A stretch of 64,000 nt of DNA. Origin: Bisporella sp. PMI_857 (taxonomy: Eukaryota; Ascomycota; Leotiomycetes; Helotiales; Helotiaceae). Within the stretch, counting starts at the first letter, position 1, and every line of letters starts with the position of its first letter. Shown here piece by piece: positions 24,167 through 35,746 of this stretch. A program made the position numbers and the translations under genes. A model generated the notes under the pieces. The model saw only the letters and a program-made list of their open reading frames with translations, was not told the DNA's origin and made no database searches. The stretch spans positions 582,789-646,788 of the forward strand of contig JAJSPD010000027.1 of NCBI GenBank assembly GCA_021307315.1, written 5' to 3'.

Positions 24167-25474
24167 ATCGTTCATGACGACCGATATTGTTGCAAACGTT
24201 CAATTGCTACCGATTGCAATAGGCGCACTGCTTTCCAGTTGCTAGCACAAGCCCTTGATGCATTTGTCCACTTCAGTTCAAAGCCAGGTATACAAGGGCG
24301 GAGTGTATAAAGGCAGAAGATTTTGGAAGGAAGCGATCAAAAAGAAGGAACTATGTACAAGATAAATTGAGATTCAGAATCAGGAAGTAGATAGTGCTGA
24401 GAAAGATCGATCTGGCTAACTGGAATTTCACCCGGTAAACAGTTTCATACAGAGCCTAGATGGAAAATCTTGTGATACTTAGTTCGTTCAAGCGAATAAC
24501 TCACGTTGTTTCAAAGATTTACAGGCAATAGTTTTTTAAGCAGTTACTGGCAGTATAAGTCTTGTATATCCGATCTGAATGATTCTCTGTCACAGTCGCA
24601 CTGCATAGAATTCAAGTCTACTGAGGACTTCTGGTAATACATTCAACCAATGCACCAACTTGCGTGCTAGCACTGTTTGATTCTTTAGGTTGCTTCAACA
24701 AGTTCATACTAGAAGATACTAGGAGGCCATGTACTAGACCAAAGGGGCTCGCTTCGAGGGAAGTGTCTTAGTCAGAGTAAAGAGGCTAAGGGAAGAGACA
24801 GGTAATTTTCACCTGAGATTATACAGAAAATGCATAGCTGTAAATAGATGGAATCTTGTTTCTCAAAAGTTTAGAACCGTTAAAGTGAGGCCTCAAGTTC
24901 ATATTTATCACGGCTAAGCATTGATGAGCCGCTCCTAATTAGGTGGCCGCAAATACGGCTTATGATGCGTGGTTGCCTTAGAGGGAAGAACATGATTATG
25001 CAGCTAGGCTGCGACCATGGACCTCTCTGTAAGGGCCAGACAGCTAGAATAATAAATTTTGCACGTGACACACGCTCCTATAGATCAATGAATAGATTGA
25101 TTCCGCTACGTCAGCCACAACTATACTTCAATACACACTCTAATCTCTACCGTACAGTTCCTGGACTGTACCATTTATTTATAGCTTCCGACACGGCCCT
25201 GATACGTTGTCAGCCCTGTACGTAGTGATATGGATCCCATACGCTTGGCGTCTCATATGTCCCTGGCACTCTCATTCTTGTCCCTCTCTGCCATCACACT
25301 CAAGTAGTATCGCCTGCACCACTTTTCTATCTGCACAGACTATTACTGCACTTAGCTCAGAAAGCACATTATCAGCGAATAAACCTTGTGGAAAGGTTTC
25401 GTCCGATACTTCCCATATCATATGTGTTCCTCTATTGGGCAATAGATTATTCTACGAAACCAATCCTATTAAAA
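24167..25474. other. Intergenic, no supported gene
   Basis: Short chance frames only. The pyrimidine-rich part from about 25240 to 25350 probably belongs to the promoter or leader of the HET gene. Confidence 0.4.
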
Positions 25475-27223
25475 ATGAGGCTCATCAACGTGAAGACTCA
25501 CCAGGTTAAGGAATTTATCGGAAACAAAATTCCCTGGTATGCAATCTTGTCCCATACCTGGGAGGAGGAAGAGGTGTCTTTCCAGGACATCCAAGATCTT
25601 GATGAGGCAAGGCAAAGGAAAGGGTTCAAGAAAATCGAGTACCTTTGCGGTCAAGCTGCCGAGGATGGGTGGGATTGGGCATGGATGGACACTTGCTGTA
25701 TTGACAAAACTTCAAGTTCAGAGTTATCAGAAGCCATAAATTCTATGTACAAATGGTACTCAGAGGCGATGGTTTGCTATGTCTACTTAAGTGACATAGA
25801 GTCATCTAGTGATTGGGAAAAAGCTACCACCACTATATTCACTCAACCTCCACTTCATCCGGATTTCAGACCGCGATGGTTCAGAAGGGGCTGGACATTA
25901 CAGGAGCTGATTGCGCCTTTACGGGTTCATTTTTACACTGCAGACTGGTGTTTGCTAGGCTCAAAGAAAGACTTGCAAGAAGCCATTGCTTCAATGACTG
26001 GTATTGCCACGAATGTTCTCCGTCACGAAATTCACGTCGCCAGGGTTCCTGTAGCAACACGGTTGTATTGGGCTAGCGGACGTTTAACAACCAGGAAGGA
26101 GGATATGGCATACTGCTTGCTCGGCGTTTTTGACATTAATATGCCCTTATTATATGGAGAAGGTGCTAAGTCTTTTGACCGTTTACTGGAACAAATTCTC
26201 AACGTAACCGAAGACCAGACCATATTCCTTACGGACCTCCAACTGCGCAACATAATTGAGCCTAGGGATAACCCAAGAGCCCAATGGCATCACGGTTCTT
26301 TGCTGCCCTCAAGCGTCTCTACTGTAGGCCAATCCGCTTGTAACTTTCTACCAGTATTCTCAAACCGAATTCCTGATGCCCAGAAAGGTACCCGGGAGCG
26401 GGGAGTTAAAATCAATCTGTTGTTACGAAAGCTTAGAGCCAATGAATTTGTTGAACAGTTTCAGGGACTCGGAGAAGGGCCTGATAGATCTATCTACATG
26501 GCGGCGTTAAATTGTTGCGGGAGGTCAGATACAACTCTCCTACATGATGCAAGCAAAAGACCTCCAAAGGATCTTCAACGGAAATTCAAGTACATCCAAC
26601 ATTCATGGGGTCGTTTTTCACCCTACCCTCAATATGAATCGCCGTTTCGGATCATAATATTTCTCCAAATGATCACAGGCCCGAACATTCAGCCAACGGC
26701 ACCTACATTTATTCGCTTACAGCCATTCTATCATATACTACCTAAGTTGGATACCTCAGACTGGGATTTTACAACGTGCAATATAATTCAATCAGAGAAG
26801 AGTCTCACTAATAAAGCAACTGTAAACGTTGAAATACTAGCGGGCACCCTATACCGTGTGATCTCTAAGCCTTTTATGTGTATCGAAGGACGGCGGGAAA
26901 CATACATTGGTATATTAGGCGCCCCTGAGTTAAGCTTTCCATATTTAATTCTCAGATTGGACTTAGAAGACGGCTGCCTATCTAGCGACGTTTATTCATT
27001 TCAAGATTTTGACCCCGAGAAAAACATCAAGGACTTAAAGAAAATCCTCCCAGAGGCCGACATAGAGCCATGGGCTATTCTCAGGAACATCACTGGTATT
27101 GTATATGAGCGCCGCCGCGTGCTACAGGAGAAGTTGGAGGTTACAATTCTCGTTATCTGCGACAAGTTTAACGGACTGGCTTGGGAACTCACAATGTTGG
27201 CCAGAGTCAAGAACATAGAGTAG
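25475..27223 (+). CDS. HET-domain protein
   Basis: The frame is open from 25388, but the start at 25475 gives the usual beginning of this subfamily (MRLINVKTHQVKEF), 582 aa, without introns. HET-domain motifs are YAILSHTWEEEEVSFQDI (about 22-39), a GWDWAWMDTCCIDKTSSSELSEAINSMY block (about 66-93, matching the D-TCCIDK..SAEL..AINSM signature) and WFRRGWTLQELIAP (about 136-149). A conserved ITGI-like and YCLLGVFDINMPLLYGEGAKSF block follows (about 218-240). The remaining about 340 residues form a poorly conserved C-terminal region. HET proteins trigger cell death on recognition of non-self, either allorecognition or possibly defence. No partner gene directly adjoins; the membrane-family genes lie about 3 kb away on either side. 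Confidence 0.9.
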   Translation: MRLINVKTHQVKEFIGNKIPWYAILSHTWEEEEVSFQDIQDLDEARQRKGFKKIEYLCGQAAEDGWDWAWMDTCCIDKTSSSELSEAINSMYKWYSEAMVCYVYLSDIESSSDWEKATTTIFTQPPLHPDFRPRWFRRGWTLQELIAPLRVHFYTADWCLLGSKKDLQEAIASMTGIATNVLRHEIHVARVPVATRLYWASGRLTTRKEDMAYCLLGVFDINMPLLYGEGAKSFDRLLEQILNVTEDQTIFLTDLQLRNIIEPRDNPRAQWHHGSLLPSSVSTVGQSACNFLPVFSNRIPDAQKGTRERGVKINLLLRKLRANEFVEQFQGLGEGPDRSIYMAALNCCGRSDTTLLHDASKRPPKDLQRKFKYIQHSWGRFSPYPQYESPFRIIIFLQMITGPNIQPTAPTFIRLQPFYHILPKLDTSDWDFTTCNIIQSEKSLTNKATVNVEILAGTLYRVISKPFMCIEGRRETYIGILGAPELSFPYLILRLDLEDGCLSSDVYSFQDFDPEKNIKDLKKILPEADIEPWAILRNITGIVYERRRVLQEKLEVTILVICDKFNGLAWELTMLARVKNIE

Positions 27224-27654
27224 AGCGACTTATGAGGCGTGCAGTCTCAAATTACTCTTCGGCTCAGAAGTCTGATGGTCCACACTTCATTAGCTATTGC
27301 TATGTTTGTCATCAGACCATGTCACAGATTAGTTTCGAATCGAAGGACTTTCGCAATGGCGTGGACTAGGGAAGACTTAGTTAATCCTATCGGGTTAGGA
27401 TTACACAAGCTTTCGACTTCAGTACCAGAATCGAAATTGGATCTCATCACCATTGCTTCAGGAGGTTTATTCATAGCCAGATGGGTCCTGACTAAGTTTT
27501 GGTCAGGTTCTCAGATATCCCTCTTCCTAATATTCCACAAACATCATTGCCAATCGTCGGAAATGGGAAACTCTTGAAGCTTTCAATATGTTTCTCTACA
27601 AAAGGGTTTTTGAGACTGTAACATAAAATCCACGTAGTCCAAAATCCTGGCGTC
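27224..27654. other. Short convergent spacer
   Basis: Lies between the ends of the HET and ceramidase genes. The frames seen here appear to be chance openings in 3' untranslated sequence. Confidence 0.4.
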
Positions 27655-28939
27655 TCAAATGCCCTTCTTCGAGATGCTGCTGTCAATGTCATGCGAGGAC
27701 TTTACATTGTTTTTCTTTACGACATCCGGGACAGCAGTAAAAAGACTCGGCCACACCAATCGAACTTCATCCTGCTTGCCATCACGGCAATAGCTGAGCC
27801 ATACCGCCCAGGTCAAATTATAGTACGCAGCAATCCCCGTCATAATATGCCTACAATATGATTAACCAAGTTAACCAAAAAAAGACATTGCGGCACTCGA
27901 CTTACCACCATCCATGTCCTTCCAACAAAATACCCCACGGCAAACCAATTTCTCGCCGCCAGCCTCGCAGAACCCCACAATAGATATTATCCAGAGTCCA
28001 GACGAGAAAACCGCAAGCCACTGCGCCAAGGCCACAGCCTATCATCTGCCACATGGTGTTGAGGATCTCAGTGTCACGAGCTGCTTTCCTGGCTTCCTCC
28101 TTCTCTTCATAAGTACTTGGTTCTCCTCTCTGTGGACTATAGCCAGACTGGCGAGATGGTCTAAGCAGCTTTTCCATGATATACATACTCCTCAACACCA
28201 GGATCGTGGTCAGCAAGGCAAACGCATTTTGATGGAAAGCCGGATCTTGGAGATAATGATAGTACGCGGTTATGAAGATAGCAACGCCTGATATGCAAAG
28301 GAAGATCAACAGAGAGCGTTGTCGCGACTGTCTGTGAGAGAATAACGCATAAAACATGATACATGTAGTGTAAATCATGGAGAGTTCGTCTAGGAGCTGC
28401 ATCGAATCTGAGAGTTGTTAGAGGGCAGGGGGAGCAAATGTCGGGAATGAGAGAATGTACATTTGAGGCTAGAGTGGAAAAAAATACTCCCAAGTCCGAT
28501 TATTAGATAGCTGAGGAAGGCGAGGAGAAAGATGGTATCGTGCTTATGACGAATGCAGCTTGAAATTCCTCTATATGCAAGGTCTGTAGAAAATTTACCA
28601 ATGTCAGTATTGGTCTCCGCCCCACGAGCGGATAATCGTCCGTAAATATATTCTTTTATAATACCCGTGATATTAAATTCTTAGGGCATAGGTGTCACCT
28701 CTCCAGATCTTTCACACGGAACCTATGTCATACTTACACACAAAGGTCGAGTTCGTGAAAGCGTTCACAATCTCAGCGCAATAACTAGTGGCGTAGTAAT
28801 CCTACATCTCTATTAACCTCGATTCCCCTGTCCGGCAATGTGTACATACCTCCTCACACCAGTTGATCGTCGAAGTCACCGAGCCCCAGTATCCGGGACC
28901 GGCAGGCGGATATGGAATGGACGGCAGGGAAAACGACAT
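27655..28939 (-). CDS. Alkaline (dihydro)ceramidase, YPC1/YDC1-like
   Basis: Five exons fit in phase: 28939-28850, 28801-28738, 28583-28461, 28407-27906 and 27850-27655, giving 324 aa. The N-terminus contains GYWGSVTSTINWCEEDYYATSYCAEIVN, the family signature around the conserved WCE. LGSIFFHSSLKYSMQLLDELSM contains the conserved S..FH motif and D of the catalytic zinc site. The C-terminal WTLDNIYCG and LLEGHGWWHIMTG supply the H...H pair. Multiple membrane spans are evident, and a Lys/Ser-rich tail ends the protein. The enzyme hydrolyses ceramide or dihydroceramide to a sphingoid base and fatty acid in the ER/Golgi membrane. The zinc-ligand pattern looks intact. Confidence 0.9.
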
Positions 28940-30862
28940 CGTGCACGCAATACATGTAGAAGATGGATCAGTCGCTGCAGGGGCGATAGATGGGAATTGG
29001 CAGTTGAGCTTGATGATGGTTGGGAAGTGAAGTCGAACGCCGAGAAGGGGCTGGAATGCATAAAGTTTGGCTGTACCCGCTTTCGTCACTAAGCGAGGTT
29101 CCTCTTCAATCTCATGTGATTGATTGATAAGCCACATCATTGATCCACACTTGTGATGTAAATATTATACGAGTTTCGGTATATTTTGAGGTAGAAAACG
29201 ATGGAGAATAACAGAGGCTTATGCCAGTTTCAATATTCCTACAAACATGATGGGAAACAATCATATAAAGATGTTGGAGTATAGAGAGATAGAGAGACGA
29301 CAGGGCTCCGGAACGCTAACCGATCCCGAGCAGGGATCTTTGGCCCGAAATGATGCCTAACTTAATATTGACCGCATATGATTTGATTATTTTCACACAC
29401 AGTATTCATGTGGTTGTACCAACAGCTTCGATAGTCTCTAGAAGTAATAACTTCTGAATCTCATGTAAAAAAACCATCCCAATTTATCAGGTTGCCGTAT
29501 TGTAGAGTTGGACTAGACTTAGAATCTGTGTTCTGTGGGTGAGGATAGTGACGATGAGCGGTTTCATAAATGCTGTATTTGAAGGAAGTAATTGGAGATA
29601 TCTCAAGAATCATAAAACGCCAATTTCGCCCATATAACAGGCGCTTGTTATTCCTCTTTTAGCCTATATATAAAAAAAAATTCCTTGGATAGTTCTATCT
29701 TTCCTTATCATTAAACTTAAAGATATCTTTTGACAACTTTCAAAGCTTGGGGCTCCCTGCTCCATATATCAAAGAAATGATGATGAAGTAAGAGTACCTA
29801 GTACGCTCTCAGAGAAGTCGATTTATATACTCACACACGGAGACAAAGAAAAGGATGGTTGCAAGCAACACACAGGCGCTCTAACTAAGTGAGGGGAATC
29901 GAATACCAACTCAAATACGCAATGTTGAAGCTTTGGAAGAAAAAATAATATCTCTGAAAATTCGCTGCCCAACGGTCGGTGTAGCAGCCTGGTGCAGAAG
30001 ATTACAATCAATTAGCCGGTGCTCTGGTCGCTGGTAAAGTTGTTAAATGTTCTGGCTTCGTTATTGGCGGCTACTATGGTGAATTCGAAGACCTCATAAA
30101 AAACAAAAAATAAACACCTCAATCAGGATTACGCAAATTCGCCGCTGGGATATTTCATTTTTGAGGATCCTTATAGTATTGTTTAGGGTAGGGAGGAAAA
30201 CGACGGCCAGCACGGCAGCAGCCGCAGAAGGCTAGTACACCGAACAAATAGAAGAATCAACGAACATATTAGATATAGTATATGAGAAAACGAATTTCTT
30301 ATCACACTTTTTAACCTCATGCTCTAGGAAGGTAGTGTGGCTCTAGCAAACATATTCATGGGCCTATCCAAGATTCGGCACTAGCTCTCGCTTCCAGGTT
30401 GTGTAGGTACATACGTTTAATCACTTTACCTTGGGGAATTTCCATACTGATAACGTCTAGTTGAGCATAGATCTTTTCATGTACGGCATGGCAAAAATTC
30501 GAATCTAAGGTTTATGTGCCTTGCCGCCTTCGCACAATAGCAGTAGTGTGGCTATGTATTTAGGGCTGCTTAGGTACTACAGAGTTTAGGGCACGTAATA
30601 ATACCCTTTTCGAGATTTCCAAGCAACTTATGTGATGCCCAATCATTAAACTAGCTATCGAATCAATATCATGTTATACTCAGGGTTGACTAGTAAAGCC
30701 CAGTGTATATCCAAGAAAGTTAAGAAGGGGGGGCAAGCCACAACTGACAACACATGGGTAATGAGGCGCAGTCGCGTAGCTGAATGCCTATGAAAGTATG
30801 GAAAAAGAACCTATGGTTTGCAATTCCAAAAGCGCGCCGAAAGAATAAGCTGCTCCCTCTGA
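28940..30862. other. Intergenic, with one small coding-like stretch
   Basis: Mostly AT-leaning non-coding sequence. At 29988-30113 (+) a frame of 41 codons preceded by a possible GCAG acceptor has protein-like content (NQLAGALVAGKVV, GFVIGGYYGEFEDLI). I could not find a convincing upstream exon, so it may be a remnant. Confidence 0.35.
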
Positions 30863-32599
30863 TTGTTGAGTATATCAAGACAGACAATCATATGTGCTTT
30901 TTGTTCACCAGTAGTCTGGAGGATGCCGACCTCACAACCTACTCCTTCCCAACCTCCAATTCTGTTGCAGAGCCTTGCAAACACTAGCAACTCCCCGCAG
31001 CTGAGCTCTCCATCAGTAGTAGTGCCTGCTACGGGTGCAAACTCGTCGCAAAATCCTCCCGTTGTGCACGCAAGACAGATGTCAATCTGGCACAGACAGC
31101 CTCTGAAAGCAATTACCAGCACTGGATTGGCAACATGGCTTGGCCTGTTTACGGCCGCTGCTGCGCTCTATGTCGCGGTCTTCTACGGAGTACCCATGAT
31201 TAAATTGGCGCAGTGGACTGCTCAGAAAGACTATCGTGAGGCATGTCTTGAGGATCAGACGAGAGGAATCGTCTCTGAGTCGTGCAATGTTTTGCTCGCC
31301 ACACCGTTACCTGAGCCTCCTCTCCGTGCACGAGACCTTACGAGAGTGACCTCACAATATATAGAAATCATCAGGTTCCTCTTGCCGACGAATGCGCGAG
31401 GATTCAGTGATAGCATTTGGAACTCTCTGGCCACGGTCGTGCTCTGTACCCTTTCGACAATTCCTGTGATCGTTCCTAACGGCAAATCACAGCCGGTCCA
31501 TAGGGTTTTAAAGGTGGTTATGTCCGCTCTCTCGTGGGGTGGCTTTACTCTGGTTGCACCTGAGTTTATACTCGCAATCGCCACAACAGATGCATTTCAT
31601 GCGTGGGCAACGCATCAGAATCTTTGTCGCCAGCTTTCGTTTCGTCAACACAACTGGACTATCACACATATATTCTTCGCCCGTGCAGGAGGTTTCGCGA
31701 TGCGATATAGCAAGTTCTCGCATCCTACTTGGTCGTTGCTGGAAGTAGTAGATTTTGCAAAGTGCCTCGATAACCGAACGCGAAATAGCGGTGATAGTGT
31801 ATTGCGACCCTTGAGCATGAAAGAGGTAATGTCACTTATGCAACTAGGCTATATTCCACACGATTGTCCTGTCGACGAGAGTGGCATTCTTAACAGAACG
31901 AAGCCCAACAAGCTGGCTTTTTATTTATCCTTTGTGCAGGTGGTATTTTTCTGCTTGGGATTGGCGTTTCGTGTGGTGGTAGGACTTCCCATCACACCGT
32001 TGGACCTTACCGTCTGTACATTATGCATTTTATCAAGCTTGATATATGCTATTTCTATAGGAAAGCCGAAGTCGAGCGAAGTAATTATCGAGTTGATCTG
32101 CTTCAATGGCGATATTCCGGAGGACGCGCTACAAGTTTTGGACAAACATTCATCTCATGAACGCGACGGGAGTGTGAACCATCCTATTTATAGTTTAGTC
32201 AAAACTCTTGGCTCAGAAAGCTTAGTCGGTTATAGTATCTCACAATACGCTGTCCTCACTTTCGTCAACGTCTTGTTAGGCTGTCTGTACATTGCACCAT
32301 GGTCATTAGTCTTCCCCAGGCACGCAGACGAATTGCTATGGAAGAGCGCATCGATGGCCTCGATTCTGAGTTTAATAGCTGTCTATGTATGCACCGCATC
32401 ATCGAAGGCAATCGAAAGCCTAGGCATGTCATGGCGCAAGTCGTACAATAGGATGATCGTGGTTATTCAGACGGTCGCGGGTTTGTTGTACTTCTGTGCT
32501 AAGTTGGTCTTGCTGGTAGCGATGTTCCGTAGTATATTTGAGCTACCACCAGACTCATATACTATGCACGTTTGGACCGAATACTGTCCCCATGTTTAA
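30863..32599 (+). CDS. Multi-pass membrane protein, paralogue of 20673-22187
   Basis: Single exon. The frame opens at 30863 (578 aa); a second start near 30923 (MPTSQPTPS) is also plausible and gives about 558 aa. After a Ser/Pro-rich N-terminal part, hydrophobic segments appear at about 92-112, 191-208, 215-235, 353-372, 378-397, 460-480, 490-512 and 535-555. Shared blocks with the 504-aa protein are SWGGFTLVAPEFILAIATTD, WTITHIFFARAGGFAM, an internal DCP segment, DELLWKSASMASILSL and the W..YCPHV end. Unlike that protein there is no obvious cleavable signal peptide. Function is unknown. The two copies are about 9 kb apart and in opposite orientation, with a HET gene between them. Confidence 0.78.
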   Translation: MLSISRQTIICAFCSPVVWRMPTSQPTPSQPPILLQSLANTSNSPQLSSPSVVVPATGANSSQNPPVVHARQMSIWHRQPLKAITSTGLATWLGLFTAAAALYVAVFYGVPMIKLAQWTAQKDYREACLEDQTRGIVSESCNVLLATPLPEPPLRARDLTRVTSQYIEIIRFLLPTNARGFSDSIWNSLATVVLCTLSTIPVIVPNGKSQPVHRVLKVVMSALSWGGFTLVAPEFILAIATTDAFHAWATHQNLCRQLSFRQHNWTITHIFFARAGGFAMRYSKFSHPTWSLLEVVDFAKCLDNRTRNSGDSVLRPLSMKEVMSLMQLGYIPHDCPVDESGILNRTKPNKLAFYLSFVQVVFFCLGLAFRVVVGLPITPLDLTVCTLCILSSLIYAISIGKPKSSEVIIELICFNGDIPEDALQVLDKHSSHERDGSVNHPIYSLVKTLGSESLVGYSISQYAVLTFVNVLLGCLYIAPWSLVFPRHADELLWKSASMASILSLIAVYVCTASSKAIESLGMSWRKSYNRMIVVIQTVAGLLYFCAKLVLLVAMFRSIFELPPDSYTMHVWTEYCPHV

Positions 32600-32740
32600 C
32601 ACTGAACGACACATTGGAATAATATCAACAACTCAACGTTGTATTAGGTAAGTAAGCCTTCCTCTTCCTTGTAATACCTACATATCTCAATCTAATATCC
32701 CTTCAAGCAATAAGCCTTCATTATCTCTAGCGCTTTAAGC

Positions 32741-33815
32741 TTAAAGAAATGCTTTAATTTGCGTCTCATTCCAATCCCAAAACTCCTCAGCGATACCAGT
32801 TCCTCCTTCAGCTTTGGAACGGGATGCAGCTACAAGATCCTTCCGAGTCTCCATGAATCGTCCCCACGGGACCACTTATCGAAGGTCAGCATGATATTAG
32901 TCTCACTCATAACAGAATTCACACTTACCCCACTGCGCTGTCTTCTCAATCGTAATCTGTGGAGACAAACCGGCGAACAATTCGGTATAAGCACCGTTGA
33001 TGACCGGATGTAGTATCAGCGTTCTGATGAGCATCCTGGCCAGGCTTCCCTGATATTGCCAGAGGTTAGAGTCGAGATTACCCGGATTCAGAGAAACGCT
33101 GACGACGCCATCGTTCTTCAAACGTTTTGCGAACTCCGTGGCCTGCAGGTAGTTGCCTGCCTTGCTGATGGTGTACTTCGCGAATTGGCCTTCCTCTTTG
33201 TGGTAATCCAGATTGTCCATGGGAACCCCGCCTTGAGGGCTCCGCTCACCAGCTGACGAGGAGACCCAAACGATGCGTACGGATCCAGATGGCTCAGTCT
33301 TGGCGGTCGAGATCAGAACCGGGGACAGGAGCTTTGTGAACATGTGATGGCCAATGTTGTTCACCCCGAGCTGAAGTTCATGGCCTTGAGCCGTGGTGGA
33401 GTCTTTGGGAGGTATCATGATACCGGCATTGTTGAAGAGAACATGGAGCTTGCTCTCGCGGCGAAGAAATTCTTCGGCGGCTGGTTTGACAGTGGTGAGG
33501 TCGGCCAGGTCGAGCGGCAGGAATATCAAGTCGCCTTTTGAATCCGGAGTCCGTTCTTTGATCTCGTCAATTGCCGTTAGAGCTTTACCTTCCGAACGGG
33601 TGGCGAGGTACACTTTTGCGTTCTTGAGATAGAGTATGCGCGTTAGCTCTTTCCCGATGCCGCTGTTGGCGCCGGTTACGATGTAGACCTGGTATGGGTA
33701 AGATATGAGATCTGGAGCTGCTTTTTGGGGTACTCACCTTGCCACGTAGGTCGGGCACATCTTTTTCAGTGAATGCTGCCCTCGGCGGGAAGACTTGAGA
33801 AAGCTGGTTTCCCAT
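32741..33815 (-). CDS. Short-chain dehydrogenase/reductase
   Basis: Three exons fit in phase: 33815-33738, 33688-32929 and 32874-32741, giving 323 aa. The Rossmann start VYIVTGANSGIGKEL (TGxxxGxG) opens exon 2. NNAG appears in LHVLFNNAGIM, the catalytic Ser lies in VWVSSSAGE, and the YxxxK pair is YTISK. The tail EEFWDWNETQIKAF is typical of fungal members related to retinol dehydrogenases and WW-domain oxidoreductases. These enzymes reduce or oxidise carbonyl/alcohol groups with NAD(P)(H). The substrate is unknown. Exon-intron junctions all have standard GTGAGT/GTATGG-like or GTAAGT donors, apart from ordinary variation. Confidence 0.88.
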
Positions 33816-34722
33816 TTTGTTGACTTGTGGTGCTGGAGCTCAGAATCAAAGTCCCTTGAGGTAGTCCAGAATCTCTGTGGAGATTATTAAAAACCGAATT
33901 TGAATTAGCTGATATCTAAGCTTGAGTATCGTATTTTACCACATCTAATGAGATCTCTGAGTCGTGGAGATCAAAGCTTGTTATATCAAATCCTCCGGGG
34001 CTGTTCAGTAATCAACCTCAAAAATGCCGTGTATGTCAAGAACCACCATTAACCAAACCGGACTTCTTCTACAAGCCGACTTTTTAAATCTATAAACCAC
34101 GAGTTCTTCTATTATCGTATGATAGTCGGCGTGTCCGATAGAAGTTTTGCATAGTGATCACGCCGATCCACCGTCATGACGCACGTATGAAACATTCGAT
34201 ACCGAGAACCGCGATCTCAGGGCCGGGAAACCTCAGCCATAGACGCGATATGGATGATAGTTTTTTTTTTGGTTGGGGGGGGGCGGCGCTGAGGCTGATG
34301 CTGTGGGTGAGAAGTGAGAAATGAGATATGAGAATGCGAAAAGCGAAAACGAAAAGCGAATGCGAGGGGTCTTTAACAAGCTATGCGGCTCTTGGCGGGC
34401 TGGCAGATCAATTCACACTTACTAGTTTTTTAGGCAAGAACCGTTTTGTATGCGATAATAGCATGGAATGGCATACAGACTCGGGGACTCGAAAATCGAG
34501 GCTACTTTACTGTCGTTAATAGTTCGTCCGATTTTCCCGCGTGGTATATACCTACTGTAGTACATTGGCTTGGCGCCGTTTATGATGTAATAGCACAAGA
34601 ATACATCCCATGTCTTGAACGCCTTTTAAATAATACACGATGATAGGTAAGATTTTTTAATACTGGATTCGAGAAGTTTATATTGACTCGTACGGCAGCC
34701 ATATACCCACGAATCAACACCC
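33816..34722. other. Intergenic with homopolymer tract
   Basis: A T10 run followed by G-rich sequence sits at 34261-34285. The rest has no supported gene. Confidence 0.45.
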
Positions 34723-35289
34723 TCAAACTCTTAACTCCTCTCCTAAAATCCTCACAACTGCTATATAAACCACCATCGCCTGGTTTCTTTCCCCCTCCTC
34801 CCTCTCCGCAAACCTAATCACATCCCACCTATTGGCCTCCCTCTTCAGGTAATTCGCCCACGTCAGACATTTTCCGGGTTCATTTAGAAAGCCATGCCGG
34901 AGATAGGCTTTTAGCTTGTGATGGCAGATTTCTAAACCTGGGATGTCGGAACAGGGTCCGGAGCGGCAGCGGGAGAAGTGAGAAATGGGGAAGAGGTTAA
35001 GGGAGGGAAGTGGGGTACTGTTGGTGAGAAAGCGGTTTGTGTGGTGGGCATAGAGGGTTGCTATATCTTTGCTCGTGGCTGGCTTGGAAGGAATAGCAGA
35101 GAGTGGTTCTGCATCTTCTTTCCGAGTTGTGCTTTCTAGTGAGATGGCTGCGTCTCTGCTTGCCATAGACAGAGGATCTGATTCTCGCAGAATTGATGGC
35201 GTGTTTGATCTTTGGATCCTGGAATTGGTAGAGTTGGAATCATCCTTGGATTTCCTCTGCGTTCTGAAACGACGAAATAGATCTGCCAT
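34723..35289 (-). CDS. Hypothetical protein, 188 aa
   Basis: Single frame with protein-like codon use. The N-terminal third is basic and Ser/Thr-rich (LFRRFRTQRKSKDD), consistent with disorder. The C-terminal half has a more conserved look, with cysteines and histidines (HFSRCRSGPCSDIPGLEICHHK), then AYLRHGFLNEPGKCLTWANYLKREANRWDVI and a hydrophobic end. I recognise no family. It lies between the SDR gene and the divergently transcribed amidoligase gene. Confidence 0.5.
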   Translation of the reverse strand: MADLFRRFRTQRKSKDDSNSTNSRIQRSNTPSILRESDPLSMASRDAAISLESTTRKEDAEPLSAIPSKPATSKDIATLYAHHTNRFLTNSTPLPSLNLFPISHFSRCRSGPCSDIPGLEICHHKLKAYLRHGFLNEPGKCLTWANYLKREANRWDVIRFAEREEGERNQAMVVYIAVVRILGEELRV

Positions 35290-35746
35290 TTTAAAATAGT
35301 ATTTTGGACTAGAGATAATAATATTTTTGGTAGATGTTTGATACCATGGTCTGAGAGGGTCACAGATTTATTTAGAGAGCAGCTTGCGCATTTTCATTGA
35401 GAGGTTATTTTTCAAACTTGTCTAGGCAGCCTTGTAAGGTTGTGAATCAAATAGATAACACTTCAGACTCGATACACCCGGTATGACATTTTTTGGTGAT
35501 CCACCGGCCTTTGTTTGGCTTGAGGCAATATCCAACAATGACTCTGTTCTTAAACAAAGAAGTCGTATTGAACGAAGATAGCCGCCTGTTGAGTAGACAG
35601 ATGTTGTTCATGAAATCTCCTTTCAGACTGGAAGGGGCTTATTCAGGTTAACACTTGAACAGCAATGGTCATGGGTACTTATCGGCTTCTTGAACCGCTC
35701 GTCAACACAAATTTTTAGTCTGATGCAAAAATTGTCATAATTTAAA
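35290..35746. other. Divergent spacer
   Basis: Short divergent region between the small unknown gene and the amidoligase gene, presumably their promoters. No element assigned. Confidence 0.4.
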
